Part shown: positions 8,271-16,812 of the stretch, piece by piece | How the letters are laid out: the number at the start of each line of letters is the position of its first letter | Numbering within the stretch: the first letter of the stretch is position 1 | NCBI GenBank assembly: GCA_905479065.1 | Contig: CAJQLB010000027.1 | Location: 1 to 64,000, forward strand | DNA from: an uncultured Flavobacteriaceae bacterium | Lineage (GTDB): Bacteria; Bacteroidota; Bacteroidia; Flavobacteriales; Flavobacteriaceae | Reading direction: 5' to 3' | DNA length: 64,000 nt | Program-made: the position numbers and the translations under genes | Notes under the pieces: model-generated | Seen by the model: the letters and a program-made list of their open reading frames with translations, nothing else | The model's database searches: none | Told to the model about the DNA's origin: nothing

Positions 8271-10621
8271 TAGCGAATAACCATTAATTTTAAAACTTTT
8301 GTTTCAAATGTATCTAGGTCTGATAACATGATTAGATATACTCCAGAAGCTACTTGATTGTTTCCAAGATTTTTTCCATTCCAATAAGCAGTTCCCCCAT
8401 CAATTTCTAAATTATACCCTCTGTATCTCAAATTAGTTCTTGATTCGGCTTCAGCAACTAAATTTCCTTCAATATCAGTAATTTTAATATTTACATTATC
8501 ACTAATATCCTTAATTTTTATTTTATCATTCAAGGTGTCAAATTGGGGCCTAACTGGATTTGGATAAACAAATGCGGCCGCCAATTCATCCTGAGTCTCT
8601 GACCCTCCGGCGTTGAAAGAAACCAATCCTCTGTCAGATCCAAAATAAATCACTCCACTATTTCCATCAAGAGCGATTTCGTTGATATTATTTGATGGCA
8701 AAGGCGAATTGTTTTTTGTGAAATGAAATATAGTTTCTTGTCCATTTGACGAAAAATAAAAAACTCCAGCACCAATGGTAGCAACCCATTTGTTATTTGA
8801 TCCGTCTACTAAAATATCAGAGATAAATTGTTGTTCTAAAAGTTCTTTAGGGATTCCATCTTCCAAAATAATAATAGCACTTGTGCTCACTGTTTCCTCT
8901 TCAAAGAAATTTGAAGTGTTGTACAAAACACGCAATCCTTTAAGTGTTCCAATCCATAATTGATTTTGCTTGTCTATCGCTAATGACCTGATATAAGTTG
9001 AAGGTAAGTTACTAGATTCTTGTTCAAAAATATTTTTTAAAGAAGCGCTTCCTCCATTCTCGTTAAATCCTATGAGTCCTAGATTATAACCACCTATCCA
9101 TTTTGTATTATTAGCATCAATAACCACATCACTATAGCCAAATTCTGTAGTTAAAGGGTTTGGTAATAACTCGGAAAAACTATATTTCACCCATTGTCCA
9201 GACGCAGGGTCATAAGATTTTAGTGGCCGCTCAACTCGTCCTGTTAGGGTCCATAATTTGCCTTCTCGATCAAAATTAGAACCCGTTAGACGAATACTAT
9301 TGACATTTGGTGCCCCAGGCACTATCAAAGACTCTAAGCCACTATTTGATTGATTGAATAAATTTATGATTTCATTATTATCAATCTCTAAAAGGCCATC
9401 TCCAAAAGAACTAATAAACACTTGCTCAGGAGAAAATGGATTAATGGATATCTTATTTAAACTTCGTGCGTTATATTGTAAACTATCATATGGAATATTA
9501 AACCATTCATCTTTAAGATGACTAACTCCATATCTTTTATTTTCAGGAAAATACGTTAATGAATAACTGCCGTATGTGCACCAAACATTACCATAGCCTG
9601 CCGACACTGAAAATATATTATTTCTTAATGGTCCATCTGGATGAATCTCAGTAAATACATTTTGGCCATTAGAAGCAGACGTCTTTAATAATCCAAAATC
9701 TGTAGTCCCAAGATAAATTCCCTCCATGGTAGTAATAGCAGTTGTAAGAAGGGTATGATACTCTTCATTTAAGCTTAAGGTGTTTTCAGAATTAAAATTC
9801 TCGTCATAAATAAAAACACTGTCTGAAAGTACGATAACTAAATTATCATTCGAAATTTTGACATCCACAGGCAATGAAGGATAGGAAAACAACTCTGTAA
9901 TTGAAGTTTCTAATACTTCATAAATTATATTATTATTTCGAACGGTGAATACTTTCCCTTGTAATTCGGTTATATAATTATAAGTGCCATCAACTAATTG
10001 ATTCCATTCTTGATAATTAATTAGGTTTCCACTTTCGAGTAACCCCTTCTTAATACCATTAGAGTCGCCACAGGCAGCATAAATATAATCACCAGATATA
10101 GCGGTTTCATTTACAATTATTTGAGAACCTGCACTGCCAATAAAATAAGTATCCCCAAATTCCAGACGCTCTAAATTATAAACTGAAATACCATAATCGG
10201 TAGCTATATAAATAACATTATTATTCTCATTAAAATGATTGATTGACTTACTATTTGGTGGTATTGTTACTTTTTGAAGAATATCTACCACTGAAATTAC
10301 ACTCTGATCTGTCTCATTAAAAATTTCGATTAAACCGTTATCATATCCTATCACTAGTAATCCATACGCCTCGCTAAAATGTATGGTTGATATCAATTCG
10401 CCCGATAAACCGTCAACAGTAGTAATTGTTTCCAATTCATTTGTTTGAAAATCATAGATAAAAACAGCATTCTCTGAGGCTGCAAAAACCCTATCATTCC
10501 CTTGTACAATATCTTTGATATTGAGATACGAAAAATGTCCTTCCCAAAGTGTCGAGTAATCTTGAGCATGTATGGTTAAGACAAAAAAACTGCATAAAAT
10601 AAAAAGATATGTATTTCTCAT
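8270..10621 (-). CDS. porZ: PorZ-like two-beta-propeller protein of the T9SS attachment complex
   Basis: 783 residues: signal peptide (about 1-19, ending HAQ), propeller blades throughout about 20-680 with recurrent regulator-propeller motifs such as KWIGGYNLGLIGF and NQLWIGTLKGLRVL, and a C-terminal sorting-type domain (about 690-783, opening YPNPVRP). Size and order match PorZ, which in Porphyromonas is a surface component of the PorU-V-Q-Z attachment complex that hands A-LPS to the sortase. The position just upstream of recO is, to my knowledge, common in flavobacteria. Alternative: another two-component-regulator-propeller protein without a T9SS role. A near-consensus promoter lies just upstream (10636-10664). 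Confidence 0.78.
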   Translation of the reverse strand: MRNTYLFILCSFFVLTIHAQDYSTLWEGHFSYLNIKDIVQGNDRVFAASENAVFIYDFQTNELETITTVDGLSGELISTIHFSEAYGLLVIGYDNGLIEIFNETDQSVISVVDILQKVTIPPNSKSINHFNENNNVIYIATDYGISVYNLERLEFGDTYFIGSAGSQIIVNETAISGDYIYAACGDSNGIKKGLLESGNLINYQEWNQLVDGTYNYITELQGKVFTVRNNNIIYEVLETSITELFSYPSLPVDVKISNDNLVIVLSDSVFIYDENFNSENTLSLNEEYHTLLTTAITTMEGIYLGTTDFGLLKTSASNGQNVFTEIHPDGPLRNNIFSVSAGYGNVWCTYGSYSLTYFPENKRYGVSHLKDEWFNIPYDSLQYNARSLNKISINPFSPEQVFISSFGDGLLEIDNNEIINLFNQSNSGLESLIVPGAPNVNSIRLTGSNFDREGKLWTLTGRVERPLKSYDPASGQWVKYSFSELLPNPLTTEFGYSDVVIDANNTKWIGGYNLGLIGFNENGGSASLKNIFEQESSNLPSTYIRSLAIDKQNQLWIGTLKGLRVLYNTSNFFEEETVSTSAIIILEDGIPKELLEQQFISDILVDGSNNKWVATIGAGVFYFSSNGQETIFHFTKNNSPLPSNNINEIALDGNSGVIYFGSDRGLVSFNAGGSETQDELAAAFVYPNPVRPQFDTLNDKIKIKDISDNVNIKITDIEGNLVAEAESRTNLRYRGYNLEIDGGTAYWNGKNLGNNQVASGVYLIMLSDLDTFETKVLKLMVIR

Positions 10622-10635
10622 TTTCTAATTTCGTT

Positions 10636-10664
10636 CAAATATATTTATTAGTAACGATTTACAA
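10636..10664 (-). promoter_or_regulatory. Promoter of porZ-recO-TonB receptor unit
   Basis: On the minus strand TTG (10664-10662) is followed by 18 bp and TATATTTG (10643-10636), close to the Bacteroidetes consensus TTG-N19-21-TAnnTTTG. It sits 15 bp before the porZ ATG, which implies a very short leader. Confidence 0.55.
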
Positions 10665-10689
10665 AATAAAATAATATATGACCCTACAA

Positions 10690-10719
10690 AAAAAGCTCTC
10701 ATATAAATGAAAGCTTTTT
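10690..10719 (-). terminator. Intrinsic terminator of gdhA
   Basis: AAAAAGCT and AGCTTTTT pair around a further ATGA/TCAT stem with one mismatch and a 4-nt loop. Read on the minus strand, the hairpin ends in a run of seven T. It lies 21 bp after the gdhA stop and before the porZ promoter, so it separates the two units. Confidence 0.8.
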
Positions 10720-10739
10720 GTTGTTTTTTCAACTATTTA

Positions 10740-12083
10740 TTAGACAATTCCTTGAGCTAACATCGCGTCTGCAACTTTTACAAATCCTGCAATATTTGCA
10801 CCCTTTATATAATCAACTGAGCCATCTTCATTTTGACCATAGGCAACACAAGAAGCGTGTATCTCTTTCATGATTTGTTTTAATTTTTGATCAACTTCTT
10901 CCCTTGTCCAACTCAAACGCAAAGAATTTTGACTCATCTCTAGTCCTGATGTTGCCACACCTCCCGCGTTTGATGCTTTACCTGGTGCGAATAGTATTTT
11001 AGCTTTTTGAAATTCGTGAATTGCTTCAGGAGTTGATGGCATATTAGCCCCTTCAGCCACACAAATACATCCATTGTTAACTAGCATTGTGGCTTCATCC
11101 CCATTTAACTCATTTTGAGTTGCACAAGGTAAGGCAACGTGGCACTTCACAGACCATGGCCGCTCACCAGGGAAAAACTTAGCTCTTGGATACTGCTCAA
11201 CGTATTTACTAATTCTACCTCTATTTATATTTTTTAAATCCATAACAAAGGCTAACTTTTCAGAATCAATGCCATCCTCATCCAAAATATATCCAGATGA
11301 ATCCGATAGTGTGACTACTTTTGCTCCAAGCTGGGTCGCTTTTTCTGTGGCATACTGAGCAACATTTCCTGAACCAGATACGACCACTGTTTTACCTTTG
11401 ATAGAGTCTCCTTTTGTATTCAACATGTTTTCTGCAAAATATACATCTCCATATCCTGTTGCTTCTGGTCTGATTAAAGATCCCCCCCAAGATGCTCCTT
11501 TTCCGGTCAAAACACCAGTGAAAGAATTTTTTAGTTTTTTATACATTCCAAACATAAACCCTATCTCTCGACCACCAACGCCAATGTCTCCTGCAGGAAC
11601 ATCCGTATTATGACCAATATGCCTGAATAACTCACTCATAAAAGCATGACAAAAACGCATAATTTCATTATCTGACTTTCCTTTAGGATCGAAATCTGAT
11701 CCCCCTTTACCACCACCCATCGGCAATGTTGTTAGAGAATTTTTAAATACTTGTTCGAAAGCCAGAAATTTCAAAATACTCGCGTTAACGGTAGGATGAA
11801 AACGCAATCCTCCTTTGTATGGGCCAATGGCAGAATTCATTTGTACTCTGTAGCCTCTATTAACTTGTATTTCTCCATTATCATCAACCCACGAAACACG
11901 AAATGAAATTAATCTTTCTGGCTCAACCATTCTTAATAGAATGTTTTTTCCGTGATATATTTCATTTTTGACGATGTACGGTATGACCGTTTCTGCTACT
12001 TCTTGAACAGCTTGTAAAAATTCAGGTTCATGACCATTACGTTCCTTTACTAAGTCTAAGAATTTGGAAATTTTTTCTTCCAT
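10740..12083 (-). CDS. gdhA: NADP-type glutamate dehydrogenase
   Basis: A 447-residue hexameric-type glutamate dehydrogenase that reductively aminates 2-oxoglutarate with ammonia, joining carbon and nitrogen metabolism in the cytoplasm. Visible signatures: PMGGGKGGSDFDPKGKS (active-site lysine loop), PAGDIGVGGREIGFMFG, and the nucleotide-binding VVSGSGNVAQYA. Length and motifs fit the ~450-residue NADP-specific class. It is monocistronic: own terminator downstream, divergent from an outer-membrane-like gene, with a -7 box at 12128-12135. Confidence 0.95.
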   Translation of the reverse strand: MEEKISKFLDLVKERNGHEPEFLQAVQEVAETVIPYIVKNEIYHGKNILLRMVEPERLISFRVSWVDDNGEIQVNRGYRVQMNSAIGPYKGGLRFHPTVNASILKFLAFEQVFKNSLTTLPMGGGKGGSDFDPKGKSDNEIMRFCHAFMSELFRHIGHNTDVPAGDIGVGGREIGFMFGMYKKLKNSFTGVLTGKGASWGGSLIRPEATGYGDVYFAENMLNTKGDSIKGKTVVVSGSGNVAQYATEKATQLGAKVVTLSDSSGYILDEDGIDSEKLAFVMDLKNINRGRISKYVEQYPRAKFFPGERPWSVKCHVALPCATQNELNGDEATMLVNNGCICVAEGANMPSTPEAIHEFQKAKILFAPGKASNAGGVATSGLEMSQNSLRLSWTREEVDQKLKQIMKEIHASCVAYGQNEDGSVDYIKGANIAGFVKVADAMLAQGIV

Positions 12084-12127
12084 ACTGAAAATTATTATAA
12101 ATTTATTTTAACATGATTTATAGAGGA

Positions 12128-12135
12128 CAAATATA
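12128..12135 (-). promoter_or_regulatory. -7 box of gdhA
   Basis: TATATTTG on the minus strand, 45 bp upstream of the gdhA ATG and an exact TAnnTTTG match. No clear TTG lies at the expected distance, so the -33 element is weak or activator-dependent. Confidence 0.45.
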
Positions 12136-12201
12136 CATTATCTTTAAAAAAAAGAGACATTTTTTTAAAAATTCGCAATTAAAATAGATGATTTTTTATT
12201 C

Positions 12202-12209
12202 TATATTTG
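12202..12209 (+). promoter_or_regulatory. -7 box of the outer-membrane-like gene
   Basis: TATATTTG on the plus strand, about 84 bp before ATG 12293. It falls inside the longer open frame that begins with TTG/ATG-like codons near 12188, which argues that translation starts at 12293 rather than upstream. Confidence 0.45.
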
Positions 12210-12292
12210 AAATGTTGGTAAATACAAATTTTTACCATTATAATACGTTTATAGATCGTCTAGTAAATAAGCAACTATCAGTGTCATCGAAA

Positions 12293-13099
12293 ATGCTTCA
12301 CAAAAAAATAATACATTTTTTTATATTATTCTCAGCCAATGTAATTATTGGATATGCTCAATTTGGGTTTTCCAATGAAATTGGAGTTATTACAGGTCCA
12401 ATTGAGTTCAGATCCGACTTTGGTCAGCGCCAAAATGAATCAACAAATATTGGGAATGCTGGTGTTGGGTTTGGTATTATTCACTATGTAAACTTTGCTT
12501 ATCGCGCAGATTGTAATTGTTACACGACCAATACTTTTTTTAATGATCATTTTAAATTGAGAAATGAAATTTCCTGGAACAAAACAGAACTTGAACATTT
12601 TGGTCGCTGGGTAAGCTCAGACGTTACAAGTGATTCAGCAGAGCGACTAAGAGGTCATCGTGGCGAAGCAAACAACTTTGACATTGGAATGCAGTTAGAG
12701 TTTTTTCCAAAAAGCATTAGAGCCTTCCAAGCATTTGATTATAAATTTGCACCGTTTTTTAGCCTTGGAGTTCACTACACATCATTTAATCCAAAAGCTA
12801 GTACAAATTATGTTAATAGTTCAGGGACCAATGATGTTGGAAATATTTTAGATCCAAATAACTTTTACCCATTGTGGGAGCCAGGGTCCATTAACAGTAA
12901 CTCAGGAACAACTTGGTCTATAGTAAGTAGCATTGGGATACGTTATAAATTGGGGTTTTTGTCAGATTTAATGCTAGACTTAAGATGGCAAACTTACTTT
13001 GACGACTTTATTGATGGGCTTGACCATCAACTAGCTTCCAACAAAGCAAATGATTGGCTGCTGTGGCTCAACTTTGGATATATCTATTATATCGATTAA
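12293..13099 (+). CDS. Outer-membrane beta-barrel-like protein of a flavobacterial family
   Basis: 268 residues from ATG 12293 (MLHKKIIHFF), where a signal peptide begins; the frame is open from 12188 but a promoter box lies inside that extension. After cleavage near YAQ the mature protein opens FGFSNEIGVITGP and shows alternating aromatic strands (HYVNFAYRAD, FFSLGVHYTSF, SIGIRYKLGFLSDLMLDLRW) typical of small outer-membrane barrels. It resembles the family named THC0290_0291 in flavobacterial annotations. It is divergent from gdhA, and such genes are sometimes mislabelled glutamate dehydrogenase; there is no enzymatic motif here. Function unknown. Confidence 0.7.
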   Translation: MLHKKIIHFFILFSANVIIGYAQFGFSNEIGVITGPIEFRSDFGQRQNESTNIGNAGVGFGIIHYVNFAYRADCNCYTTNTFFNDHFKLRNEISWNKTELEHFGRWVSSDVTSDSAERLRGHRGEANNFDIGMQLEFFPKSIRAFQAFDYKFAPFFSLGVHYTSFNPKASTNYVNSSGTNDVGNILDPNNFYPLWEPGSINSNSGTTWSIVSSIGIRYKLGFLSDLMLDLRWQTYFDDFIDGLDHQLASNKANDWLLWLNFGYIYYID

Positions 13100-13103
13100 A
13101 AAA

Positions 13104-14243
13104 TTATAATAGAGCTTGATCTAAATCACTTATTAAATCATCAATATCTTCAATGCCTACGCTCAATCTAATGAGTGAATCAATTACACCCGTTTTCTCA
13201 CGCTCCTCCTTTGGAATACTTGCATGTGTCATGCTTGCTGGATGCCCTGACAACGACTCAACACCTCCAAGAGATTCTGCTAACGTAAAAATTTTAAGTT
13301 TTTCAACTATTCTAATTGATGCTTCATAACTGTTCCCTTTTGTTGTAAAAGATAACATTCCACCAAAATCTTTCATTTGAGCTTTTGCAATATCATGGTT
13401 TGGATGTGTTTTTAGTCCTGGCCAATAAACTTTCTCTATTTTTGGATGTTGTTCTAGATACGCGGCAATTGCTCTGCCATTTTCACAATGTCTTTGCATT
13501 CTAACATGCAGTGTTTTAATCCCTCTAAGCACCAAAAAACTGTCTTGTGGCCCACATACTGCACCACTTGCGTTTTGTATAAAATATAATTTATCTGCTA
13601 ATTCTTTTTCCTTTACAACTAACGCACCCATGACAACATCGCTGTGACCCCCTAAATACTTTGTGGCAGAATGCATAACAATGTCTGCTCCTAAATCTAA
13701 TGGTTTTTGTAAATAAGGTGTAGCAAAAGTGTTGTCTGCAGCCAACAATACTTCATACTTCTTTGCAATCTTTGAAACAGCTTCCAAATCAATGATATTC
13801 AGCATTGGATTTGTTGGTGTTTCAACCCATATGAGTTTTGTATTTTTATTGATATACATTTCGATTTTACTTGCATTTTCCATACCTATAAAATGAAATT
13901 TTATTCCAAAAGCCTCATATATTTTAGTAAATAATCTGTAGGTCCCTCCGTATAAATCATTAGTTGAAATCACTTCATCACCTGGTTTCAATAATTTGAT
14001 GACTGCATCAATTGCAGCAAGCCCTGATCCAAATGCTAACCCATGGTTACCATTTTCAATACTGGCAAAAGATTTTTCTAATGCATTTCTTGTGGGATTA
14101 TGAGTTCTTGAATATTCGTAACCTTTATGTCCCCCTGGCGTTGATTGTGCATACGTTGAAGTTTGATAAATAGGCGGCATCACTGAGCCATACGCTTTAT
14201 CGTGCTCTTGGCCTCCGTGAATTGTTTTCGTGTTGAATTTCAT
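13104..14243 (-). CDS. Cystathionine gamma-synthase/lyase family PLP enzyme
   Basis: 379 residues from ATG 14243 (MKFNTKTIHGG); the frame extends to a TTG at 14252, but ATG is the better start. A Cys/Met-metabolism fold-type I PLP enzyme: the YEYSRTHNPTR substrate/PLP loop, SGLAAIDAVIKLL, AADNTFATPYLQ, the PLP lysine in SATKYLGGHSDV, and the C-terminal SLGGVESLSGHPASMTH. These fit cystathionine gamma-synthase (O-acyl-homoserine plus cysteine to cystathionine) or gamma-lyase, which sequence alone does not separate. It converges on the outer-membrane-like gene with a 4-bp gap and has one of the best promoters in the window. Confidence 0.88.
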   Translation of the reverse strand: MKFNTKTIHGGQEHDKAYGSVMPPIYQTSTYAQSTPGGHKGYEYSRTHNPTRNALEKSFASIENGNHGLAFGSGLAAIDAVIKLLKPGDEVISTNDLYGGTYRLFTKIYEAFGIKFHFIGMENASKIEMYINKNTKLIWVETPTNPMLNIIDLEAVSKIAKKYEVLLAADNTFATPYLQKPLDLGADIVMHSATKYLGGHSDVVMGALVVKEKELADKLYFIQNASGAVCGPQDSFLVLRGIKTLHVRMQRHCENGRAIAAYLEQHPKIEKVYWPGLKTHPNHDIAKAQMKDFGGMLSFTTKGNSYEASIRIVEKLKIFTLAESLGGVESLSGHPASMTHASIPKEEREKTGVIDSLIRLSVGIEDIDDLISDLDQALL

Positions 14244-14262
14244 TAGTATCAATTATATATAA

Positions 14263-14293
14263 CAAAGTTAGTTTATAATTCGTTGTATTCAAA
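14263..14293 (-). promoter_or_regulatory. Consensus promoter of the cystathionine synthase-type gene
   Basis: On the minus strand TTTG (14293-14290), 19 bp, then TAACTTTG (14270-14263): an exact fit to the Bacteroidetes primary-sigma promoter. The -7 box ends 19 bp before the ATG at 14243. Confidence 0.7.
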
Positions 14294-14338
14294 TGGATAG
14301 TATATCTTTATTATAGCAACATCGAATAAAGTTTATAA

Positions 14339-15043
14339 ATGATACGATTTTTATATTTTTGCTTTGGCTTAAGTGTTTGTATATCATGTAATGAACCCCA
14401 TAATATCACGTTTACTGAGATCGATGAATTATACCAAAAAAATGCCATTATTGAATTAAATATTCCAAGAGCTCATGGTAACAGTCAAGCTTCCAATTCA
14501 ATTAATAATATTGTCAATACACATGTAATCGAGCAACTTCTTTTTTTTGAAGAAAAGCCCTCAACTTATACACTAGATGCCGCCATCGTATCATTTGATC
14601 AAGAATACAAATATTTTAAAGATCAATTTAGCGAATCAAAGATCGTTTGGGAGGCGAGTTTTAGTGGCGAGGTAACTTATCAATCAGCTGAAGTAATTTC
14701 GATCGCCATTACTAATTATATTAATTCTGGAGGGGCACATGGTAATTCAAATGTAACCTTCTTTAATTTTGATTCTCATGGAAATTTACTTCACTTTAAA
14801 GATTTATTTTATGACAAAGAGGCCCTGATAGATATTGTGAAAACACATTTTTACAATGAAACAAAAAATCGAAATATCGAATATTTCTTTAATGAAGATT
14901 TCGATTTACCAAATAACATTGGCTTCAATGATGAAGGTATTATGTTTTTTTATAATGTCTATGACATAGCATCATACGCCGACGGAATTACTGAATTTAC
15001 TGTACCATATCACACTTTGGAAGCGCTTTTAAAAACTCGCTAA
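14339..15043 (+). CDS. DUF3298/DUF4163-type lipoprotein
   Basis: 234 residues. The N-terminal hydrophobic segment ends in a lipobox-like VCISC with the cysteine at residue 17, so it is probably an envelope lipoprotein. The body matches the PdaC/RsiV-like pair of domains: SFSGEVTYQSAEVISIAI, then NSGGAHGNSNVTFFNFD and a C-terminal VPYHTLEALL. The domain is found in RsiV-type anti-sigma factors and in polysaccharide deacetylases, but no enzymatic or anti-sigma part is present. The stop overlaps that of the convergent antiporter gene by four bases (CTAA). Confidence 0.7.
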   Translation: MIRFLYFCFGLSVCISCNEPHNITFTEIDELYQKNAIIELNIPRAHGNSQASNSINNIVNTHVIEQLLFFEEKPSTYTLDAAIVSFDQEYKYFKDQFSESKIVWEASFSGEVTYQSAEVISIAITNYINSGGAHGNSNVTFFNFDSHGNLLHFKDLFYDKEALIDIVKTHFYNETKNRNIEYFFNEDFDLPNNIGFNDEGIMFFYNVYDIASYADGITEFTVPYHTLEALLKTR

Positions 15044-16284
15044 CCTATGGTTTTATATTTTCTTACAACGGCTTCAACTGTGAGTCCTTGTACAATGATA
15101 GAAAATAACACGATGATGTAAGTTATCACCAAAAACAATTCTCGCTCCATGGCGTCTGTTAGACTTAATGCTAACGCAATAGAAATACCGCCTCGTAATC
15201 CTCCCCAAGTCATAATTAAATTTGTTTTTGGAACAAATTGCAAGCGCTTTGCAAAAAACTTGATAGGCATCCACAAGGATAAATAACGACATATTAAAAC
15301 TACTGGAATAGCAATTAAACCGGCAATAATATAACCTATTTTAAACGTTAATATGAGCATTTCCATCCCAATTAAAACAAATAATATGGTATTTAAAAAC
15401 ACGTCAATAAGCTCCCAAAATTTATCAACATAAGTTTCTGTTATTTTTGACATCGCGTTACTGCGAACTGTTTCGTTTCCGACAATCAAACCCGATGTTA
15501 CCATGGCTAATGGTGCAGATAAATGAAATTGTTGTGCTAAAAGCGTGCCTCCCATAACAGCGGCTAAAGTAATTATAACCTCAACCTCATAGTCATCAAT
15601 AGATTTCATTAGTTTGTACGTTATCCAACCCAAAACCAACCCGAGAGAAATACCACCGATAACCTCAACACCAAATAATTCAAGTATTTTGATTGGTTCA
15701 ATAATTCCTGTTGGAGATTCTGCGATAGAAAAAATAGTTAAAAAAACAACGACGCCAACTCCATCATTAAATAATGATTCTCCAACTATTTTTGTCTCCA
15801 ACTTCTTAGGAGCTCCAGCTTTTTTTAAAATTCCTAAAACCGCAATTGGATCTGTAGGTGATATTAAGGCCCCAAATAACAAGCAGTAAATTAAATCTAT
15901 TTTAAAATTAATAGCTCCAAGCACATAATACATAGAGACTCCAACTAAACACGTAGACACTAAAACACCTACAGTAGCAAAGACAAAAACTGGCCAACGT
16001 TGTACTTTTAATTGTGCAAAATTAGTGTGTAACGCACCGGCAAATAGTAAAAAACTAAGCATTACATCTAATAAAACTGCTTTAAAATCTATTTGTGTAA
16101 TGAGGGCTTTCTCACGTATTAAAAGCGTATCATTAAACTGCCCAATCAATACCACCATTGAAGTAAAGATGATAGTAATAATCATTAAACCAATGGTCAG
16201 TGGCATTTTTAAAAATCGCTCATTGATGTAACCAAAAAGAGCTGATAAAATAATTAAGATAGTAGCTATTGTAAAATAATCCAT
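15040..16284 (-). CDS. CPA1-type Na+/H+ antiporter (NhaP-like)
   Basis: 414 residues with 11-12 predicted membrane helices. It carries family landmarks: SPTDPIAVLGILKKAGAP, ESLFNDGVGVVVFL (the transport-site aspartate in the ND motif), and TWGGLRGGISIALALSL near the C-terminus. It exchanges Na+ (or K+) for H+ across the inner membrane, which fits a marine lifestyle. There is no cytoplasmic regulatory domain beyond the last helix. It is convergent with the lipoprotein gene, with overlapping stop codons. Confidence 0.88.
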   Translation of the reverse strand: MDYFTIATILIILSALFGYINERFLKMPLTIGLMIITIIFTSMVVLIGQFNDTLLIREKALITQIDFKAVLLDVMLSFLLFAGALHTNFAQLKVQRWPVFVFATVGVLVSTCLVGVSMYYVLGAINFKIDLIYCLLFGALISPTDPIAVLGILKKAGAPKKLETKIVGESLFNDGVGVVVFLTIFSIAESPTGIIEPIKILELFGVEVIGGISLGLVLGWITYKLMKSIDDYEVEVIITLAAVMGGTLLAQQFHLSAPLAMVTSGLIVGNETVRSNAMSKITETYVDKFWELIDVFLNTILFVLIGMEMLILTFKIGYIIAGLIAIPVVLICRYLSLWMPIKFFAKRLQFVPKTNLIMTWGGLRGGISIALALSLTDAMERELFLVITYIIVLFSIIVQGLTVEAVVRKYKTIG

Positions 16285-16439
16285 ATTGTAAATAATTTAA
16301 ATAATCTTGAGAGAGTTCTTATTTCAACAATCCAACTAACTATGTTTTAACTAAGAAAACCTCAAAAGAATTGTAAAATTAAAATAAAGATTTATTATTT
16401 ATATTATATTGAATATTTTTGGCTAATATTTATAACCCC

Positions 16440-16799
16440 ATGAAAAAGATTTATTATCTCAAGAGTTGTAATACCTGTATGAGAATCATAAAGGAGATTA
16501 ATCCCTCTCCCGATTTTATAATTCAAAATTTAAAGGTAGAACCGTTAACTGTGGAGCAACTAGATGCTCTTTACAAGTTCACCAATAGCTATGAAGCTCT
16601 TTTCAATAAAAGAGCAAAACTTTACAAAGAAATGGGCTTAGGAAATAATAATCTACAAGAACAAGACTATAAATACTACCTACTACAACACTATACTTAT
16701 TTAAAACGTCCCGTGATTGTTATTGATAAATCAGTTTTTATTGGAAACAGCAAGAAAGTTGTTGCGTCAGTTATAGCACATATCGCTCAATTAAATTGA
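16440..16799 (+). CDS. ArsC/Spx-family thioredoxin-fold protein
   Basis: 119 residues from ATG 16440 (MKKIYYLKSCNTC); the open frame starts upstream at a TTG, which I reject. The N-terminal SCNTC is the CxxC-type redox motif of the ArsC/Spx fold, followed by the LYKEMGL element and RPVIVIDKSVFIGNSKKVV, equivalent to the Spx/ArsC RP[IV] strand. It could be an arsenate-reductase-like or YffB/Spx-like protein. No arsenic genes are nearby, so an arsenate role is unlikely. It ends 13 bp before the GNAT gene, so the two are probably co-transcribed. Confidence 0.75.
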   Translation: MKKIYYLKSCNTCMRIIKEINPSPDFIIQNLKVEPLTVEQLDALYKFTNSYEALFNKRAKLYKEMGLGNNNLQEQDYKYYLLQHYTYLKRPVIVIDKSVFIGNSKKVVASVIAHIAQLN

Positions 16800-16812
16800 T
16801 GTCTTTCTCTAA

